Assembly (NCBI GenBank): GCA_015520485.1
Contig: WAPX01000019.1
Coordinates: 1-37,558 of the forward strand
Source of the DNA: Archaeoglobaceae archaeon
GTDB taxonomy: Archaea; Halobacteriota; Archaeoglobi; Archaeoglobales; Archaeoglobaceae
DNA length: 37,558 nucleotides
Direction of reading: 5' to 3'
Positions 7,938 to 16,879 of this stretch are shown here, piece by piece. The position numbers and the translations under genes are program-made. The notes under the pieces are model-generated. The model ran no database searches and was not told the origin of the DNA. It saw only the letters and a list, made by a program, of their open reading frames with translations. Each line of letters opens with the position of its first letter. Position 1 is the first letter of the stretch.

Positions 7938-8849
7938 TTATTCAAACTCAATCGTTGCCGGAGGTTTTGGAGTTACGTCGTAAACAACTCTCACAACTTC
8001 CGGGATTTCCCCGGTTATCCTGAGAGCTATTTTTCTGAGCTTCTCGTGTTCTATTCTTATGGGGTCGGCAGTCATTCCGTCTCTCGAGTCCACAGCCCTC
8101 ACCGCAATTATGTAACCGTAAACTCTCAAATCACCTTTGACGCCGGTTGCTTTACCTATCAGAGCTGCGAAGGCCTGCCACTTTTTGTAATCTTTTAACT
8201 CCTCCTCGACTATGGCGTTTGCCTTTCTCACGACCTCCACCTTTTCAGGAGTTACCTCGCCGCAAATTCTCACGGCCAAGCCCGGACCCGGAAACGGCAT
8301 TCTTTCAGAAATTTCGGGTGGAAGTCCGAGATATCTCGCCACTTCCCTGACCTCGTCCTTGTAGAGCTCTCTTATAGGCTCTATAACGTCCTTGAACTTG
8401 TACCTGATTGGAAATCCTCCAACGTTGTGGTGACTCTTTATGCCGCCCATGCTCTCGATAACGTCCGGGTATATCGTTCCCTGAATTAAATACTCCGCTC
8501 TGTGCTCCTCAGCCACTCTTTCGAACACTCTGACGAACAGCTCACCGACTACCTTTCTCTTCTCTTCGGGATCGGTTACCCCCTTCAGGGCTGAGAGAAA
8601 TTCGTCCCTCGCATCGACGAATACGAGATTCATGTGGCTGAATGTCTCCTTTATCCTCTCCGGTTCTCCGAGCCTCATGAGACCGGTGTCAACAAAAACA
8701 GGGATAAGCCTGTCCCCTATTGCCTTATAGGCTAAGGTTGCACACACCGAGCTGTCAACTCCACCAGACAGCGCTATGATGGCCTTACCGTTACCAACCT
8801 TTTCCCTTATCTCGTTTATCGCTCTTTCCACGAACTTCTCAACGTCCAT
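7938..8849 (-). CDS. guaAB: GMP synthase subunit B (ATP pyrophosphatase)
   Basis: A 303-residue protein that adenylates XMP and passes it ammonia to give GMP. In archaea this synthetase is a separate subunit from the glutaminase (GuaAA). The PP-loop SGGVDSS is at residues 28-34. Other family blocks are [13 protein letters not shown] (about 138-150), the GPGLAVR block (about 188-194) and the dimerisation end [10 protein letters not shown] to KPPATIEFE at the C-terminus. The complementary glutamine amidotransferase subunit is not in this window. A TATA-like CTTAAAA at about 8869-8875 suggests its own promoter, although it also lies 50 bases behind the moaD-like gene in the same direction. Confidence 0.96.
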   Translation of the reverse strand: MDVEKFVERAINEIREKVGNGKAIIALSGGVDSSVCATLAYKAIGDRLIPVFVDTGLMRLGEPERIKETFSHMNLVFVDARDEFLSALKGVTDPEEKRKVVGELFVRVFERVAEEHRAEYLIQGTIYPDVIESMGGIKSHHNVGGFPIRYKFKDVIEPIRELYKDEVREVARYLGLPPEISERMPFPGPGLAVRICGEVTPEKVEVVRKANAIVEEELKDYKKWQAFAALIGKATGVKGDLRVYGYIIAVRAVDSRDGMTADPIRIEHEKLRKIALRITGEIPEVVRVVYDVTPKPPATIEFE

Positions 8850-8899
8850 AATCCCACTTCAAATTGCAGGTTTTAAGTTTTTGCTGATGAACGGGGCTT

Positions 8900-9136
8900 T
8901 CACCCCCCGCTGAACGGGGGCATTAAATCGACCACATCTCCCTCCTTAAGCTCCGCTTTCAACTTTGCGTCAGAAACATCAATTAACCTGTTGTTTATGG
9001 CTACCAGTATTTTATTGGCGTGAGAAATTTTTAAAGCTTTTACAACATCTCCCACGGTTCTGGCTTCGAGTTCTATCTCTTTTTCTCCAAGTTCTTCTCT
9101 TAACTTGGCAAACAGCCTTACCCTCACTCTGGCCAT
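8900..9136 (-). CDS. MoaD/ThiS-like ubiquitin-fold protein
   Basis: A 78-residue beta-grasp protein ending in the diagnostic Gly-Gly tail (PPFSGG). That tail is adenylated by an E1-like enzyme and then carries sulfur as thiocarboxylate, or is conjugated to proteins as a SAMP. The fold is supported by VRVRLFAKLREELG at the start and EGDVVDLMPP near the end, as in molybdopterin synthase small subunits. Length is typical (75-95 residues). It could serve molybdopterin synthesis (moaC is elsewhere in the window) or tRNA thiolation; context does not decide. It lies between a flippase-like gene and GMP synthase, with gaps of 44 and 50 bases. Confidence 0.85.
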   Translation of the reverse strand: MARVRVRLFAKLREELGEKEIELEARTVGDVVKALKISHANKILVAINNRLIDVSDAKLKAELKEGDVVDLMPPFSGG

Positions 9137-9180
9137 TGTTTACCCCCGGTTTTTAACTGAACGTACTGAATGTACTGGGC

Positions 9181-10200
9181 TCAAATATACCTTTTCTTCA
9201 CGACAAAAAAGCCTGTAAAGATGTTGAGGTAGTACGTTATAAATCTCCAGAGAGCAGTCAGAATACCTATTATGTGCTGCGGCACGAAGTTCGAGTAGAG
9301 GTAGCCCATGCCGAATTCAGCAATTCCACTCGCTCCGGGGGTTAGTGGTATCAGAGATATCACGATTAGAAGTAGCTGAGCCGTTATCGAGTAGAGGAAG
9401 TAAGGTCTGCATCCAAAAGCAGCCAGTATTGCTGATGGTATGAGGAATTCGGACATCCATATGAGAACGGTTATGCAGATGGATATCAGGGCACATCTGA
9501 AGTTTTTAGCCAGAATTGAGAGGGCACTTCTAAAACCCAGTATCTCGTCCTTCAATTTCTCCGCAAGACCTTCGCTCCTTTTTTTGCTGAACCTCGCAAC
9601 TATTTTTTCGAGTTTAAATGAAAGCGCGTCGATTCTCTCCGGTCTCTTCAGCAGAATCCAAAGAAAGACCAGAAAGAGGAAAAGAGAGAAAGCAAATAGA
9701 CCGCCGACTTCCATTCCAAGTTTCATTGAAAAACCGGTAAATATGACGAAAACCGGGAGGGCTATAGAGAAGAATATGGCGTCGAGGATTCTTTCAACAA
9801 GCACAACTGCCGTCGATTCTCCAGCACCAACTCCAGCGTCGTAGAGCATCTTAACTCTCAAAGGCTCTCCACCTGCGGAAGATGGCGTTATTGCCGCTAA
9901 AAACCCGCTTGCAAGCGTAATTTCAAAAGCGTAACTGAGAGGGATGTTTTTTCCCACGTAAAGCGTGAGGTACTTTATTCTTACAGCCCAGAAAAACCAG
10001 AACAGAAACTGGAGAAAGAACGCCACGGCGAGGACGTAAACGTTCGCTTTAAGTATTGCTTTCCACGTAACCTTGGTTTCTGTAAAGTGAAAGATTATTA
10101 CGAGAGCAACAGCACTTATGAGGATGCCGAGCAAACCTTTTTTTCTGAGGGATTTTTTATCAATTCTTTCGCTGGTTTCCTGTTCCGACACACGCACCAC
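9181..10200 (-). CDS. Flippase-like membrane protein (UPF0104/LPG-synthase TM family)
   Basis: A 339-residue protein of the PF03706 family (lysylphosphatidylglycerol synthase transmembrane region/UPF0104). It has about eight hydrophobic segments and the conserved loop PSSAGGEPLRVKML at about residues 101-114, with a second family block PLTPGASGIAEFGMG at about 287-301. Archaeal relatives such as AglD-neighbourhood proteins occur with glycosyltransferases and are thought to move or modify lipid-linked sugars. Two glycosyltransferase genes lie immediately upstream (20-base gap to the nearest), which supports a role in surface glycolipid or glycoprotein assembly. Exact substrate unknown. Confidence 0.82.
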   Translation of the reverse strand: MVRVSEQETSERIDKKSLRKKGLLGILISAVALVIIFHFTETKVTWKAILKANVYVLAVAFFLQFLFWFFWAVRIKYLTLYVGKNIPLSYAFEITLASGFLAAITPSSAGGEPLRVKMLYDAGVGAGESTAVVLVERILDAIFFSIALPVFVIFTGFSMKLGMEVGGLFAFSLFLFLVFLWILLKRPERIDALSFKLEKIVARFSKKRSEGLAEKLKDEILGFRSALSILAKNFRCALISICITVLIWMSEFLIPSAILAAFGCRPYFLYSITAQLLLIVISLIPLTPGASGIAEFGMGYLYSNFVPQHIIGILTALWRFITYYLNIFTGFFVVKKRYI

Positions 10201-10220
10201 CTTTACGCATCACTTTACAC

Positions 10221-11186
10221 TTAAACAACCCTCTTCGCAGCGCTCCATTCAATACCTCTTTTTCTGATGAAATTTATTAAAGCTGAGATGGCTGAAGCCT
10301 GAAGAACCAGTGAGTGAATTGCAAGTCCCGGAACGGCGATTAGCTTTTTAACGTTTCTGAATTTTGCAAAGATAAGAACTGGCGAGATTATCAGAAAGGG
10401 AAGCATTAAAACGGGTAAATACGTTAAGGTAAGAGCCGCATACCAGGAATACCTGAATTTTCTATTTTTACACTTGCTCACGAGCTTTCTGTACCTCCAG
10501 AGCTGCAGTCCACCGTAGTACCACCTCTTTCTCTGATTGTAAAGCTCTCTCCAGCTCAGAGGTGATTGTTCGTAAACGCACGAACTTTCGCAGTACCGGG
10601 CTTTATAGCCGAGAGCGTGCATTCTCGTGGAAAAGTCCGCATCCTCCGTGATCGCATTTTCGTTCAGCCTGTACATGTACAGGTACTTCGCCCTGAGGAC
10701 GCCGATTAAACCGTTGAACTGTTTGTAACCGTTCTTCTTTATCAGGTAATTCAGCAGGTGGTATTCTACCTCGACAGTCTTGCTGACGAGGTTTACAGCA
10801 TTCGAAATTCTTCGGGGAGAGGAGGAGATGTAAACTTTCTCGTCCTCAAGCATCTTCAGGTTTTCCACCACGAAGTTTCTTTCAGGTCTGCTGTCAACGT
10901 CGAATATGGCAACGAAGTCGGGATCGAAGCTCTTCAAATACTCCATGGCATCGTTTATTGCTCCAGCCCTTTTACCTCTCGTATTCTCTCTTTCCAGAAC
11001 GCCAACTCCGAGTTTTCGAAGTTTCTCCACTCTGACATCTCTCTTTCCACGTTTATCGACCACGTAAAGTATTTTCACCTCATAGCCTCCGTAGTCCAAG
11101 TTCTTCAGGCATTCAGCAGACTGAACGAGTATCTCCTCAGGCTCAAACGGTGCCACGGGAACCACGACTGCCAGCTTCGACTTCAA
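10221..11186 (-). CDS. Membrane-associated family 2 glycosyltransferase
   Basis: A 321-residue inverting glycosyltransferase of the GT2 (GT-A) family. The N-terminal Rossmann-like half contains the metal-binding FDVDSRPE (DxD, about residues 95-102) and AITEDADFSTR (ED, about 178-188). QRKRWYYGG at about 217-225 is the Q/RxxRW motif of processive, cellulose-synthase-like enzymes. Two hydrophobic helices follow at about 245-272 and 282-305. It would transfer a sugar from a nucleotide or dolichol donor at the cytoplasmic face. It overlaps the upstream glycosyltransferase gene by four bases and is followed by a flippase-like gene, so the three form a surface-glycan operon. Substrates cannot be inferred. 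Confidence 0.9.
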   Translation of the reverse strand: MKSKLAVVVPVAPFEPEEILVQSAECLKNLDYGGYEVKILYVVDKRGKRDVRVEKLRKLGVGVLERENTRGKRAGAINDAMEYLKSFDPDFVAIFDVDSRPERNFVVENLKMLEDEKVYISSSPRRISNAVNLVSKTVEVEYHLLNYLIKKNGYKQFNGLIGVLRAKYLYMYRLNENAITEDADFSTRMHALGYKARYCESSCVYEQSPLSWRELYNQRKRWYYGGLQLWRYRKLVSKCKNRKFRYSWYAALTLTYLPVLMLPFLIISPVLIFAKFRNVKKLIAVPGLAIHSLVLQASAISALINFIRKRGIEWSAAKRVV

Positions 11187-12247
11187 CTGACCACCTCTGA
11201 ATAAACTCTCTCCAGCTTTTTCACGACCACGTCCCAGCTGTAATTCTCCTCCACGACTTTTCTGCCCTTCCTCCCGAGTTTTCTGACGAGCGAATCGTTC
11301 CCCACAAGCTCGAGTATTAGCTCCGAAAGCTCTTCATCGTTCTCAAATACGAATCCGGCTTTTGATGCTATTTCTCCAACCCCCGGCACATTTGCTCCTA
11401 TTACCGGAGTGCAGCACGCCATGGCTTCAAGCAGAACGATTCCAAAAGCCTCCAACCTCGAAAAAGACGGAAGTACGAGGACTTTTGCCCTTCTCATTCT
11501 TTCCACAACTTCTTTTCTCCTGAGTTTTCCCGTAAACCTCGCATTAACGCCGAGCTTCTTACACATCTCCTCGAAAACGGCTCTGTCCTCTCCATCTCCC
11601 ACAACAGTTAGTACGGCTTCCTCTTCAGCCTGAACGGCTTTCATTGCCCTTATCAGGTGTGCCAGACCTTTATACTCCACGAGCCTGCCAACGTATAGCA
11701 CTTCGTTTTCCTTTCTGCCGTCTTTTGAAGGTGTAAACACGGAGGTATCAACGGCGTTTGGTATTATTTCAAGCTTTTCCTGAATTGAGGAGAGAACTGG
11801 AGAAGTTTCGGCGTAGCTCCTTGTAGTTGCTATTACAGCATCTGCTCTCTCGACGAGGGGTAAAACCGTCTTTTCGGCGTACTTCTCCACGAGCCTGCCG
11901 ATTGAGCTTGGAATTGCTCTGCCGTCAACCCTCTCTGGAATCACGACGTCGTTGTGGTACGTTATGACGTGGCTGGCTTTACACTCTTTCGCAGCTTTTT
12001 CAGCTTTTAAAGCGAAGAACGGGGAAGGAACGTGAGAGTGAAATATTTCAGCTTTAATTCTGGGAAAAGACAGGGGAATAGGGGAGTAAGGTATCTGAAT
12101 GCTTCTCACCTGATAGTCCGCTCTGGAAGGTCTGGAAGAGATTACGGTTACTGGACACCTTCTGGACAACCTTTCGGCGAGGTTTGCCACGTGAATTTCA
12201 ACTCCACCTATGTGCGGCAGGTAGTAGGGTGTTACCAGGGCGAGCAT
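11183..12247 (-). CDS. Family 4 (GT1-like) glycosyltransferase
   Basis: A 354-residue GT-B retaining glycosyltransferase. The N-terminal acceptor domain starts with TPYYLPHIGGVEIHVANLAERL, the usual GT4 opening. The C-terminal donor domain carries IPNAVDTSVF (about 163-172), VLYVGRLVEYKGLAHLI (about 182-198) and the nucleotide-sugar motif EAFGIVLLEAMACCTPVIG (about 263-281) with the Ex7E spacing. It is the first gene of the leftward glycosyltransferase run, and its last four bases overlap the start of the GT2 gene, suggesting translational coupling. Likely role: addition of a hexose to a lipid- or protein-linked surface glycan. Confidence 0.92.
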   Translation of the reverse strand: MLALVTPYYLPHIGGVEIHVANLAERLSRRCPVTVISSRPSRADYQVRSIQIPYSPIPLSFPRIKAEIFHSHVPSPFFALKAEKAAKECKASHVITYHNDVVIPERVDGRAIPSSIGRLVEKYAEKTVLPLVERADAVIATTRSYAETSPVLSSIQEKLEIIPNAVDTSVFTPSKDGRKENEVLYVGRLVEYKGLAHLIRAMKAVQAEEEAVLTVVGDGEDRAVFEEMCKKLGVNARFTGKLRRKEVVERMRRAKVLVLPSFSRLEAFGIVLLEAMACCTPVIGANVPGVGEIASKAGFVFENDEELSELILELVGNDSLVRKLGRKGRKVVEENYSWDVVVKKLERVYSEVVS

Positions 12248-12298
12248 CAGAGACAGGATGGGTCAAGCTAAAAATAAAGTGTGGTTGCTGGCTGCTCA

Positions 12299-12808
12299 AT
12301 GAAAGACGAGTTCGTGCTTGAGAGTGTGAACAGAGCAAAAAAGCTGAACAGCAGGTACGGCAAAATGCTGAAAAAAGAGTTCGAAGACGAGCTGAAAAAG
12401 TTGGAAAGAGCAGTGGAGAGAACGTGGAGCTTCATGAGAGAGATAGGTCTGCCGGAAATGTGCGGGGAGTGCGCTGAAAGGGGAGAGTGCTGCTGCCGCC
12501 CGTGGGTTGCCGGGCTTTTTGACGAGTACGACTTACTGCTAAACTGCCTGCTCGACGTGGAGCTGCCAGAAAAAAGAGAGGTTGAAGGGCTGTGCTTTTT
12601 CGTCGGTAAAAACGGGTGCAGGCTAAAAGTTAGACAGGTCATATGCGTTGACTTCCTGTGTCCGGATGTTGAGAAAAAGCTCGGGGAAAAAGCTTTGAGG
12701 CTGAGAGAAATCGAAGGTGAGGAGCTTGAACTTGCGTTCGTGCTGAAGGAGAAAGTAAAAAAGCGCATTGAATCGCTTCAGGTCAACTCATCGCACCTCT
12801 CATGTTAA
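12299..12808 (+). CDS. YkgJ-like CxxCxxCC cysteine-cluster protein
   Basis: A protein of 169 residues from ATG 12299; an in-frame GTG at 12281 would add six residues. The centre has MCGECAERGECCCRPW (CxxC then CCC), and the second half has LCFFVGKNGCRLKVRQVIC and VDFLC. This is the arrangement of the YkgJ/UPF0153 zinc-or-iron chelating family (PF03692). The function of that family is not established. The N-terminal 50 residues are helical and charged. The 3' end overlaps the convergent membrane-protein gene by 26 bases. It is divergent from the glycosyltransferase operon. Family call is reasonable but based on the cysteine pattern only. Confidence 0.65.
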   Translation: MKDEFVLESVNRAKKLNSRYGKMLKKEFEDELKKLERAVERTWSFMREIGLPEMCGECAERGECCCRPWVAGLFDEYDLLLNCLLDVELPEKREVEGLCFFVGKNGCRLKVRQVICVDFLCPDVEKKLGEKALRLREIEGEELELAFVLKEKVKKRIESLQVNSSHLSC

Positions 12809-13661
12809 CGATGAAGAAGAAAGACTTTAAGGGCTGTACGATAAAGGAGTTCAGCAGAGTGGCAATCATCAGGTAAGCAAACGTCCCCTCCAGAATTTTG
12901 AGCATGGTTGGATTGCCCATGTAAAACGGAAAAGCGACAAGTCTGGCTATGCTGAAGGAAACGGATCCCAGAACACCTGCAACGATGAATATCAGAATCG
13001 TGTTCAGCAGCGTGTTTTTCGTAACTCTGGCTGAGACGGCTATGCTCTCAACAGCTCCACAGCCATCTGCAACAGCGTAATCGACGTATATCAGGAAAAA
13101 CAGTGCAAGTACCACTGCCAGAACTGCTGCGAGACCCGAGAAAATTGTCAAAGCCAGCTGCTTTGAACTGGCGAAGATTATCGCCAGCACGATGAAAGGA
13201 GCTGTCACCAGAACGACGACAACAGTTTTGAGTATCACAGCAGCCAGAAAACTGAGATACCTCCTCAGCGCGTAACCAAACGCACCTCTGAATTCAGCTT
13301 TTCCGTCCAGAGCAAGAACGCAGTACCTTATTCCGGAGAACAGAAAGTACTCGTAGATCAAGAAGGACACAATGCCGAGAACGACCATTACCTGCAAAAA
13401 CCTGAGAAGTTCTCCGGCATGACTGGCTGTGTAGCTGTGCACGGTGTAGTTTATGTAATTGCTGACGTACCCGGAATGAGCGGACAGGTTCATCGTCAGG
13501 AGATCTATCAGCTCTTTACCTGCAACGGTCCTGATTATCCAGAATGTGGCTGACGCAAAAACGAGCAGGGGTATCAGGTTTCCGAGAAAAAAGATGATGC
13601 CTACTTTGTAATTCTTTTTCCAGACTTTAAATCCTTCACTGAAGACATCTGATACATCCAT
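12783..13661 (-). CDS. Multi-pass membrane protein of unknown function
   Basis: A 292-residue integral membrane protein. Hydrophobic stretches occur at about residues 18-45, 88-112, 135-165, 175-198, 215-240 and 255-285. The N-terminus (DVFSEGFKVWKKNYKVG) is an amphipathic charged segment preceding the first helix, a pattern seen in archaeal DUF4013-like or glycerophosphodiester-phosphodiesterase-like membrane proteins, but I cannot assign a family with confidence. It has no enzymatic motif. The gene stands alone, converges with the cysteine-cluster gene and is divergent from tgtA. An AT-rich stretch at 13672-13700 probably holds its promoter. Confidence 0.6.
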   Translation of the reverse strand: MDVSDVFSEGFKVWKKNYKVGIIFFLGNLIPLLVFASATFWIIRTVAGKELIDLLTMNLSAHSGYVSNYINYTVHSYTASHAGELLRFLQVMVVLGIVSFLIYEYFLFSGIRYCVLALDGKAEFRGAFGYALRRYLSFLAAVILKTVVVVLVTAPFIVLAIIFASSKQLALTIFSGLAAVLAVVLALFFLIYVDYAVADGCGAVESIAVSARVTKNTLLNTILIFIVAGVLGSVSFSIARLVAFPFYMGNPTMLKILEGTFAYLMIATLLNSFIVQPLKSFFFIVNMRGAMS

Positions 13662-13773
13662 AAACTGGAATTAAAAATTAACTATATTAATTTTTCTCAA
13701 ATGTCTGTTTGTCAGAACCGATAAAGCTCACCAATCAAAAAACAGAAGTACATCCCACAATCTGAAAAAGGCT

Positions 13774-15267
13774 ATGAGAAGAGATTACTTCGAGGTAACT
13801 CACAGAGACGTGATGGGAAGAACAGGTAAGCTGCACACTCCTCACGGTACTGTTCAGACTCCCGCTCTGATGCCGGTTGTCAATCCAAACATAGAATTTC
13901 TCAAGCCGAAAGAGCTGAAAAGGCTTGGAGCTGAAATACTTATTACGAACTCCTATATAATTTACAGAAATGAAAAACTCAGGCTTGATGCTGTAAAGAA
14001 GGGCATTCATCGCCTCATTGGAGCCGATATGCCCGTAATGACTGACAGCGGAAGTTACCAGCTAATGGTTTACGGCGATGTGGAGGTAAACAATTCAGAA
14101 ATTCTGGAATTTCAGAAGGAAATTGGAAGCGATATAGCCGTTCCGCTTGATTTACCGACTCCACCGGATGCGGACAGGAGTTTGATAGAGAGTGACATGG
14201 AGGAGACTCTGCGGAGGGAGGAAGAGGCAGCAAAAATTTTTAGCGGCACGGAAAATCTGGTGGCTTTTCCGGTGCAGGGATCAACCGTGCCGGAGTGCAG
14301 GAGAATCTTTGCGGAGAGAGCGAGGAAAATAGCCGAAAGGTACGACGTCAAACCCGTTTTTCCCGTAGGTGCAGTAGTTCCGCTGCTCGACTCCTACAGG
14401 TTCTCCGACGTCGTGCTTGCGATAATCGAGGCGAAATCAGCTTTACCACTCTGTTCTCCAGTCCACCTTTTCGGTGCCGGACATCCGATGTTTTTTTCGA
14501 TAGCGGTAGCACTTGGCTGCGATCTATTTGATTCTGCAGCATACGCACTCTACGCGAGAGACGGGAGGTACATGACTGTGAGGGGGACTGAAAAGCTCGA
14601 GGAAATCAACGAATTTCCATGCTGCTGCCCCGTTTGTTCCGAATACACGCCGTCGGAACTCAGGAAAATGGATAAGAACGAAAGAATTAAACTTCTGGCA
14701 AAACACAACCTGTACGTCAGTTTTCAGGAAATCAGAACTGTAAGGCAGGCAGTAAGAAATAAAACGCTGTTTGAACTCGTTGAAAGCAGGATAAGGAGCC
14801 ATCCGTACCTGCTGAACGCGTGGAGAAAGCTGAAGGACTATCAGGAGATTATAGAGAAATTAGACGCAAATATTAAAAGTAGATTTTTCTATACAGGTGT
14901 TGAAAGTTTGATGCGACCCGCTGTGAAGAGGCACGAGAAAAAAGTGCTCGAAATACCGCCGGAAAAAGAAGTTCTGGTTTCAGACTTTGGATCAGGCATT
15001 AAATCGGACATATATCTCAGACCGTGCTTTGGCGTTGTCTTTCCAGAGATCGTCGAAAGCTACCCCGCAGGACACGCTGAAATGCCCGAAGATGAAGCGA
15101 TCGACAGAGAAGCCATAGAAAGGGCAGCCGAAGTTTTTGTGAATTACGCCAGAAAATACAGAGATACGACTTTCAAACTTAGAATCAGTAACAGAAAAGC
15201 CTGGAGGCCGTTGCTGAACAGGGTTAAGGAGTTAAAAAACGTGGTGGTGGAGGATGTCTGTGAATGA
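13774..15267 (+). CDS. tgtA: tRNA-guanine(15) transglycosylase, archaeosine type
   Basis: A 497-residue enzyme that exchanges guanine-15 in the D-loop of archaeal tRNAs for preQ0. The N-terminus GKLHTPHGTVQTPALMPVV is characteristic. TDSGSYQ holds the first catalytic Asp (residue 91), and FDSAAYALYARDGRYMT holds the nucleophile Asp253. The zinc site is formed from Cys283-Cys288 (CCCPVC) and His311. After the TIM barrel a C-terminal region of about 130 residues continues, but a canonical PUA domain is not obvious, so this is the short archaeal form; P. horikoshii TgtA is near 580 residues. It overlaps arcS by 14 bases. queC, which makes its substrate, is also in this window. Confidence 0.95.
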   Translation: MRRDYFEVTHRDVMGRTGKLHTPHGTVQTPALMPVVNPNIEFLKPKELKRLGAEILITNSYIIYRNEKLRLDAVKKGIHRLIGADMPVMTDSGSYQLMVYGDVEVNNSEILEFQKEIGSDIAVPLDLPTPPDADRSLIESDMEETLRREEEAAKIFSGTENLVAFPVQGSTVPECRRIFAERARKIAERYDVKPVFPVGAVVPLLDSYRFSDVVLAIIEAKSALPLCSPVHLFGAGHPMFFSIAVALGCDLFDSAAYALYARDGRYMTVRGTEKLEEINEFPCCCPVCSEYTPSELRKMDKNERIKLLAKHNLYVSFQEIRTVRQAVRNKTLFELVESRIRSHPYLLNAWRKLKDYQEIIEKLDANIKSRFFYTGVESLMRPAVKRHEKKVLEIPPEKEVLVSDFGSGIKSDIYLRPCFGVVFPEIVESYPAGHAEMPEDEAIDREAIERAAEVFVNYARKYRDTTFKLRISNRKAWRPLLNRVKELKNVVVEDVCE

Positions 15268-16879
15268 GAAAGCAAACGTAAAGTTCAACATGGAGCTCAG
15301 AGACGGCTTCTCCAGGACTGGCAGGCTAACGCTGGGTGAAGAGACTTACAGAACGCCCTGTGTCCTGCACTTCGACGCCATCAGGTCGCTGGACGTGAAT
15401 ACGTCTGTTCCTTTAGCCCTGAAATTGATAGACGAAAAAAAATTTGAGGAAATGAGGAGAGAACCTTCAGGGATGTCCGTATTCAACGCACCCCCGCAAT
15501 CTCCAAAGGACTTCGTGCACCTCGTTAAGGAGTTCGTGGTGAAACCAGTTCTCTCCGGAAGTGCGAAGGTCTTTTACGCCTCCGGAATTGCTACAGCCCA
15601 CAGCATACCGGTGCTCGCTTACTTCGGCTTCGACGTTTTTGACACGGTTCTTGCCGAAATAGCGGCCGAAACTGGTGTTTTCATGCTCGATAGCAGTGAG
15701 GTCAGGGTTGAGGAGCTGAAGGAGAATCCGTGTAACTGCAGGGTTTGCAGTGAGTACGGAGAGAGAGTTTTCGACGATAAAAAACTGCTGAGAGAGCACA
15801 ACATCAGCCTCATGCAGGCGAGAGCGAGACTTTCGAGAGAGCTGATAAGGAGTGGTGGGTTGAGGAATTTCGTTGAGAGCGAGGTGAAACACAGTCCATT
15901 CTTCACGGCCGCTCTGAGACTTTTCGATGCTATGTGGAGTGAAGAACATCCGTATCCGAGGTTTAAAAAGAGCAAAGCCATTTTCTGCTCTCAGGAGTCG
16001 TTTTCAAGGCCAGAGGTTCTGTACTTTCTGAAAAGAGTGGCTGAAGTTTACTCTCCAAAGTCGAAAACAGCAGTCGTTTTACCGTGTTCGGCGAAGAAAC
16101 CGTATTTGCTCTCGAAAACCCACCGCAATCTGAGAAGGGTGGTTTCGTTTAACGGCGTGAACGAAATCGTTGTTTCCTCACCCCTCGTAACACCAAGAGA
16201 GCTGGAACTCTGCTACCCGGCAAACAGCTACGACGTGGCAGTTACCGGTGTCTGGAGCGAGGATGAGGTTAAATTCGTCGCTGAAAGGTTAGCTATGCTC
16301 ATAAAGGAGTTTGAGGTCGTGGGAGGGTACATTTCAGGAGGTTACAGGAAGGTTTTTGAAAGAGCCTGTGAAATTGCGGGAATTGACGGTATCGTTCTGG
16401 AGTCGGTGCAGGAGTTAAGACGGTTCGTTGAAGAGAACAGGGGAAGCGGATTCAGCCTCTACGAAGAGATGTTCAGGCACATGTCGCTGTATCAGTTTGG
16501 ACTTGACCTGCTGGAGTGGTGCAGAGACAACACGGGAGATGAAGGAGAAAAAATAAGGGTCAGGAGAAAGTATCCCGAACTCGAACTTACAGGTAAAAAG
16601 AGGTTAGCCAGAGTGGATTTTCTCAGAGGAATGCTCGACGTTTACATCCCGGAGTTTTTAATGGATGCCGGTTATTCGGTGGAGATAGAAGAATTCAAGC
16701 CAAGAGGGACCATATTCGCTACAGGTGTCGTCAGGGCTGATAAAAAGATAAAACCCTTAGACCTCGTGGCCTTTTACAACGATAGCTGGAAGGGTGTTGG
16801 CGTAGCCAGAATGAGTGGAGTGGATATGGAAAAAATGGACGGGTATGCGGTGGATGTGAAGAGAGTTTTCAGCCGTTAA
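15254..16879 (+). CDS. arcS: Archaeosine synthase ArcS (TgtA2)
   Basis: A 541-residue paralogue of TgtA that modifies preQ0 already placed in tRNA, on the path to archaeosine. The ArcS-specific motif PCx3KPYx2Sx2H is perfect at residues 277-290. The degenerate TGT half retains a zinc knuckle (CNCRVC, about 157-162) but lacks the TgtA active-site aspartate arrangement. A C-terminal PUA domain (about 466-541) includes RGTIFATGVV and GVGVARMSG. The ATG follows GGTGGTGGAGG inside the end of tgtA, so the two are translationally coupled. The radical-SAM partner RaSEA, known to work with ArcS in some archaea, is not in the window. The 3' end overlaps the convergent INO1-type gene by 11 bases. Confidence 0.95.
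   Translation: MSVNEKANVKFNMELRDGFSRTGRLTLGEETYRTPCVLHFDAIRSLDVNTSVPLALKLIDEKKFEEMRREPSGMSVFNAPPQSPKDFVHLVKEFVVKPVLSGSAKVFYASGIATAHSIPVLAYFGFDVFDTVLAEIAAETGVFMLDSSEVRVEELKENPCNCRVCSEYGERVFDDKKLLREHNISLMQARARLSRELIRSGGLRNFVESEVKHSPFFTAALRLFDAMWSEEHPYPRFKKSKAIFCSQESFSRPEVLYFLKRVAEVYSPKSKTAVVLPCSAKKPYLLSKTHRNLRRVVSFNGVNEIVVSSPLVTPRELELCYPANSYDVAVTGVWSEDEVKFVAERLAMLIKEFEVVGGYISGGYRKVFERACEIAGIDGIVLESVQELRRFVEENRGSGFSLYEEMFRHMSLYQFGLDLLEWCRDNTGDEGEKIRVRRKYPELELTGKKRLARVDFLRGMLDVYIPEFLMDAGYSVEIEEFKPRGTIFATGVVRADKKIKPLDLVAFYNDSWKGVGVARMSGVDMEKMDGYAVDVKRVFSR

Noticed and set aside
8880-8925. GC-rich hairpin at the end of the MoaD-like gene as a terminator
   Set aside because: The G and C runs are largely the Pro-Pro and Gly-Gly codons of the protein and no T-run follows.
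12268-12768. Open frame on the minus strand opposite the cysteine-cluster gene
   Set aside because: Its Ser/Phe-rich translation is typical antisense output; the plus-strand protein has the cysteine motifs.
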